A stretch of DNA of 8,785 nt from positions 1 through 8,785 of the forward strand of contig JADCGM010000305.1 of assembly GCA_020249025.1 (NCBI GenBank). Reading direction: 5' to 3'. Within the stretch, counting starts at the first letter, position 1. Each line of letters opens with the position of its first letter. The notes beneath the pieces were generated by a model, which was given only the letters and a program-made list of their open reading frames with translations, ran no database searches and had not been told where the DNA came from. Positions 6,424-8,785 of the stretch are shown in pieces. Both the position numbers and the translations under genes were made by a program. The DNA is from Alphaproteobacteria bacterium. Lineage in GTDB: Bacteria > Pseudomonadota > Alphaproteobacteria > Sphingomonadales > Sphingomonadaceae.

Positions 6424-7143
6424 ATGCGCAAGCGTTTTGCATATCTGGCGGGGGCGGCGCTGCTGGCGGCAGCTGCGCCGGCCAGCGCGGGTCAGATCTA
6501 CACCTCGTTCAATGCCGGCGCCTCGACCTACGGGTCGGCCAAGATGACCCTCAACGGCGGGTCGAGCTGGACGAACGTCGGCGCCGGCCGCCTCGCCTTC
6601 ACGCGCACCGGCGGCGACTATCTCGGCCTGCTCGATCCGATCCTGCTGACCTTCTGCATCGAGCCGACGCAGTGGGTGCAGTCGACGACCGTCTACACCG
6701 TCGCGCCGCTCGCGCAGGGCAACGACTCGCAGGGCGGCATGGGCGTCAACCGCGCCGCACTGGTCAACCAGCTCATCGCCCGCAACTCGTCGGTGATGCA
6801 GGGTGTGATCAGCCGCGTCGTCGCCGAGGCCATCCAGTTCGCGATCTGGGAGATCGTCAGCGAGACGAGCGGCGTGTTCAACGTCTCGCTCGGCAATGCG
6901 CGCTTCTTCTCCTACGATGAATCGGGCGCGGTCGCGCTCGCGCAGTCCTACCTCAACGCGCTGACCCTGACCGGCCCGCAGCTCGCCAACATCCGCGCGC
7001 TGATCCGCAACGGCGTTCAGGACCAGCTCGTCATCGACCGCACCCCGATCTCGCAGGTGCCGGAGCCGGGGATGCTCGGTCTGCTCGGCCTCGGCGTCGG
7101 CGGTCTCATCGCCCTGCGCCGCCGCAAGCGCACCGCAGCCTGA
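6424..7143 (+). CDS. PEP-CTERM sorting domain-containing exported protein (2), possible thioester domain
   Basis: A 239-residue exported surface or matrix protein. Signal peptide MRKRFAYLAGAALLAAAAPASAG (cleavage after ASA, residue 22). The body contains the common PEP-CTERM pattern FCIEP (77-81) and, 60 residues on, EAIQFAIWEIVSE (135-147), then ARFFSYD and ALAQSYLNAL (171-180). C78 is the only cysteine in the protein, and Q138 sits in Q-x-A-I-W, the same residues that form the Cys-Gln thioester in Gram-positive TQXA/thioester domains; that link is inference. The sorting tail is VPEPGMLGLLGLGVGGLIAL (212-231) then RRRKRTAA. The ATG has GGGAGAG at 6413-6419. It is controlled, probably independently of gene 1, by its own sigma-54-like promoter. 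It shares little with gene 1 outside the tail. The call as a PEP-CTERM protein is firm; adhesive function is speculative. Confidence 0.9.
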   Translation: MRKRFAYLAGAALLAAAAPASAGQIYTSFNAGASTYGSAKMTLNGGSSWTNVGAGRLAFTRTGGDYLGLLDPILLTFCIEPTQWVQSTTVYTVAPLAQGNDSQGGMGVNRAALVNQLIARNSSVMQGVISRVVAEAIQFAIWEIVSETSGVFNVSLGNARFFSYDESGAVALAQSYLNALTLTGPQLANIRALIRNGVQDQLVIDRTPISQVPEPGMLGLLGLGVGGLIALRRRKRTAA

Positions 7144-7160
7144 CCGGGTGCAACCCGGTC
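7142..7160 (+). terminator. Strong hairpin at the end of PEP-CTERM gene 2
   Basis: A perfect 8-bp stem, GACCGGGT (7142-7149) and ACCCGGTC (7153-7160), with a 3-nt loop overlaps the stop codon. It lacks an adjacent T tract (GCGGGCG follows; ATTTT comes some 30 nt later), so it may act as a GC-only terminator or 3'-end stabiliser that separates the PEP-CTERM gene from the arginine operon. Confidence 0.45.
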
Positions 7161-7213
7161 GCGGGCGCGGCCGGGTGGTGACGTTGTAATTTTGTTGCGC
7201 TAGAGAAGCGCAC
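7161..7213 (+). promoter_or_regulatory. Leader of the M20/astA operon with the ribosome binding site in a small hairpin loop
   Basis: This short region should hold the promoter of the operon; an AT-rich patch (GTTGTAATTTTGTTG, 7184-7198) stands out in an otherwise GC-rich area. GCGCT (7197-7201) and AGCGC (7207-7211) can pair around AGAGA (7202-7206), which overlaps the Shine-Dalgarno of the ATG at 7214. The stem is only 5 bp, so any effect on translation is uncertain. Confidence 0.3.
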
Positions 7214-8434
7214 ATGTCCCGCCTCTCGTCCGTCGAAGCGGCCGTGATCTCGTCACTGGCCGGCGAGCGCGACTCGCTGATCGCGCGGGTCGAGGCCTGG
7301 TCCGCGATCAACAGCGGCAGCCGCAATCTCGCCGGTCTCGCCACGATGGCCGACACGCTCGCCGCCGATTTCGCGCCGCTGGGCGAGGTCGCGCGCCACG
7401 CCCCCGCCGCCGCCGAGGCGGTCGATGCCGCCGGGAGCCGCGTCGCGCTGGCGCATGGCGACAACCTGACCGTCCGCCAGACCCGCCCCGGCGCGCGCGT
7501 CCGCGTGCTGCTGACCGGCCACATGGACACCGTTTTCGCAGCCGACCACCCGTTCCAGACGACCCGCTGGCTCGACGACGCCACCATGAACGGCCCCGGC
7601 GTCGCCGACATGAAGGGCGGGATCGCGGTCATGCGCGCCGCGCTGGCGGCGATCGAATCCTCGCCGCTCGCCGACCGCATCTCGTGGGAGGTCGTGCTGA
7701 ACAGCGACGAGGAGGTGTCCTCGCCGGGCTCCGCGCCGCTGCTTGTCGAGGCCGCGCGCCGCGCCGACGTCGGGCTGACCTACGAACCGTCGGCGCTGCC
7801 CGACGGCACGCTCGCCGGTGCGCGCAAGGGCTCGGGGAATTTCGCGATCACGGTGCGCGGGCGCGCGTCGCACGCGGGCCGGGCGCCCGATGAGGGCCGC
7901 AACGCCATCGTCGCCGCCGCCGATCTGGCGCTGCGGCTGAAGGCGCTGCATTCGGCCGCGCTCAGCGTCAATCCGGCGAAGATCGACGGCGGCGGGCCCA
8001 ACAACATCGTCCCCGACATCGCGGTGCTGCGCATCAACATCCGCCCGTCGACGCCCGCCGATCAGGCGGCGGCCGAAGCCGCACTCGCCCGCATCGCCGC
8101 CGAGGTGGCGGCGGCGCACGAGGTCGCGATCGACGTCCACGGCCATTTCGCCCGCCCGCCCAAGCCGATGGACGCCAACCAGCGCCGCCTGTTCGAGCTG
8201 GTGCGCGCCTGCGGCGCCGATCTCGGGCACAGCATCGGCTGGAAGGACAGCGGGGGGGTGTGCGACGGCAACAACCTCGCCGCCACCGGCCTGCCCGTCG
8301 TCGACACGCTCGGCGTGCGCGGCGGCAGCATCCATTCGTCGGACGAGTTCATGATCGTCGACAGCCTCGTCGAGCGCGCGCAGCTCTCGGCGCTGGTGCT
8401 CATGCGCCTCGCGCAGAACGGGGTCCCGGCATGA
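7214..8434 (+). CDS. M20-family zinc amidohydrolase (CPG2/ArgE/DapE-like) in the arginine succinyltransferase operon
   Basis: A 406-residue cytosolic co-catalytic zinc hydrolase that cleaves an amide bond, usually of an N-acyl amino acid or terminal glutamate. All metal ligands are visible: H103 in TGHMDTVF (with D105), D132 in GVADMKGG, the DEE motif with general base E166 and ligand E167, E191 in TYEPS, and H374 in GSIHSSDEF. H220 in GRASHAGRAP is the dimer-domain histidine that reaches the partner active site. No signal peptide. The closest family style is carboxypeptidase G2 (N-acyl-glutamate hydrolases). AGAGAAG lies 5 nt before the start region. The stop overlaps the astA start as ATGA, implying translational coupling. 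Because the AST pathway ends with removal of succinate from N-succinylglutamate, this enzyme may do that step in place of AstE; this is inference, and a general peptidase role remains possible. Confidence 0.92.
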   Translation: MSRLSSVEAAVISSLAGERDSLIARVEAWSAINSGSRNLAGLATMADTLAADFAPLGEVARHAPAAAEAVDAAGSRVALAHGDNLTVRQTRPGARVRVLLTGHMDTVFAADHPFQTTRWLDDATMNGPGVADMKGGIAVMRAALAAIESSPLADRISWEVVLNSDEEVSSPGSAPLLVEAARRADVGLTYEPSALPDGTLAGARKGSGNFAITVRGRASHAGRAPDEGRNAIVAAADLALRLKALHSAALSVNPAKIDGGGPNNIVPDIAVLRINIRPSTPADQAAAEAALARIAAEVAAAHEVAIDVHGHFARPPKPMDANQRRLFELVRACGADLGHSIGWKDSGGVCDGNNLAATGLPVVDTLGVRGGSIHSSDEFMIVDSLVERAQLSALVLMRLAQNGVPA

Positions 8435-8785
8435 CCTGGATCGTCCGACCGGCGCGCGCCACCGACATCGATGCGCTCTACGAACTGGCGATGATGACCG
8501 GCGGCGGCTTCACCAACCTGCCGCAGAACCGCGACGCGCTCGAGCGCCGCCTCGGCTGGTCGTCGGAGAGCTATGCGAAGCCGCTGCAGGCCCCCGGCGA
8601 CGAGCTCTACATGCTGTTCCTCGAAGAGGCGGAGACCGGGCGCGTCGGCGGCACCGCCTGCCTGTTCAGCCGCGTCGGCACCCACTTTCCCTTCTACAGC
8701 TACAAGCTCGGCACGGTCAGCCAGACCTCGCGCGAGCTGAAACGCACCTTCACCAGCCAGGTGCTCTACCTCGTCAACGACTATG
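8431..8785 (+). CDS. astA: Arginine N-succinyltransferase, N-terminal part (cut by window edge)
   Basis: First enzyme of the arginine succinyltransferase pathway: succinyl-CoA plus L-arginine gives N2-succinylarginine, in the cytosol. The visible 118 residues have the AstA pattern: IVRPARATDIDALYELAMMTG (4-24, broken over the GNAT-like first strand and helix), GFTNLPQNRDALERRL, the conserved GDELYMLFLEEAETGRVGGT stretch (67-86), and FYSYKLGTVSQTSREL, typical of AstA rather than other acetyltransferases. The rest, including the C-terminal half, lies beyond the right edge. The start ATG at 8431 overlaps the upstream hydrolase stop (ATGA) with no space for an independent promoter. astD and astB would be expected downstream. 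Confidence is high because several AstA-specific stretches are present; the alternative would be another member of the AstA/AruF/AruG family, which uses the same reaction. Confidence 0.9.
   Translation, partial: MTWIVRPARATDIDALYELAMMTGGGFTNLPQNRDALERRLGWSSESYAKPLQAPGDELYMLFLEEAETGRVGGTACLFSRVGTHFPFYSYKLGTVSQTSRELKRTFTSQVLYLVNDY

Noticed and set aside
6370..8335. Long minus-strand open frames opposite PEP-CTERM gene 2 and the M20 hydrolase
   Set aside because: Both are antisense shadows without recognisable motifs, while the plus strand encodes proteins with full family signatures.

Overview
The window is very GC-rich, densely coded DNA with strong third-position GC bias, which explains why long spurious antisense reading frames appear. 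The gene content fits an alphaproteobacterium, most likely a sphingomonad: a TonB-dependent receptor, two PEP-CTERM exported proteins, a Lrp-controlled amino-acid dehydrogenase and an arginine succinyltransferase gene. This placement is inferred from gene content and style; no marker gene is present.

Layout. (1) 1-1021: a Glu/Leu/Phe/Val dehydrogenase gene (minus strand, cut by the window edge) is divergent from a Lrp/AsnC-family regulator gene. The 107-bp shared intergenic region holds three inverted repeats, so local control of amino-acid oxidation by the regulator is likely. (2) 1041-3782, minus strand: a secreted CpcT/CpeT-like protein followed 39 bp later by a TonB-dependent outer-membrane receptor, a probable two-gene transcription unit. 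(3) 3870-5504, plus strand: a stand-alone thiamine-diphosphate enzyme of the IlvB/acetolactate synthase superfamily with no small subunit beside it. (4) 5505-7160: two tandem PEP-CTERM proteins, each with a signal peptide, an unrelated body and an almost identical VPEPGMLGLLGLG sorting tail. Each is preceded by a sigma-54 type -24/-12 element; the second is very close to consensus. (5) 7214-8785: an M20 metallopeptidase-family amidohydrolase whose stop overlaps (ATGA) the start of astA, arginine N-succinyltransferase, which runs off the window. This looks like the start of an arginine succinyltransferase (AST) catabolic operon.

The most interesting points are: (a) the sigma-54 signature on both exosortase substrates; (b) a possible internal Cys-Gln thioester domain in the second PEP-CTERM protein (a single Cys78 in FCIEP and Gln138 in QFAIW), reminiscent of Gram-positive thioester adhesins; (c) an M20 hydrolase coupled to astA, which could replace the usual M14-family AstE desuccinylase; and (d) a CpcT/CpeT-like exported protein paired with a TonB receptor. 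No rRNA, tRNA, CRISPR array, insertion sequence or phage gene was seen.
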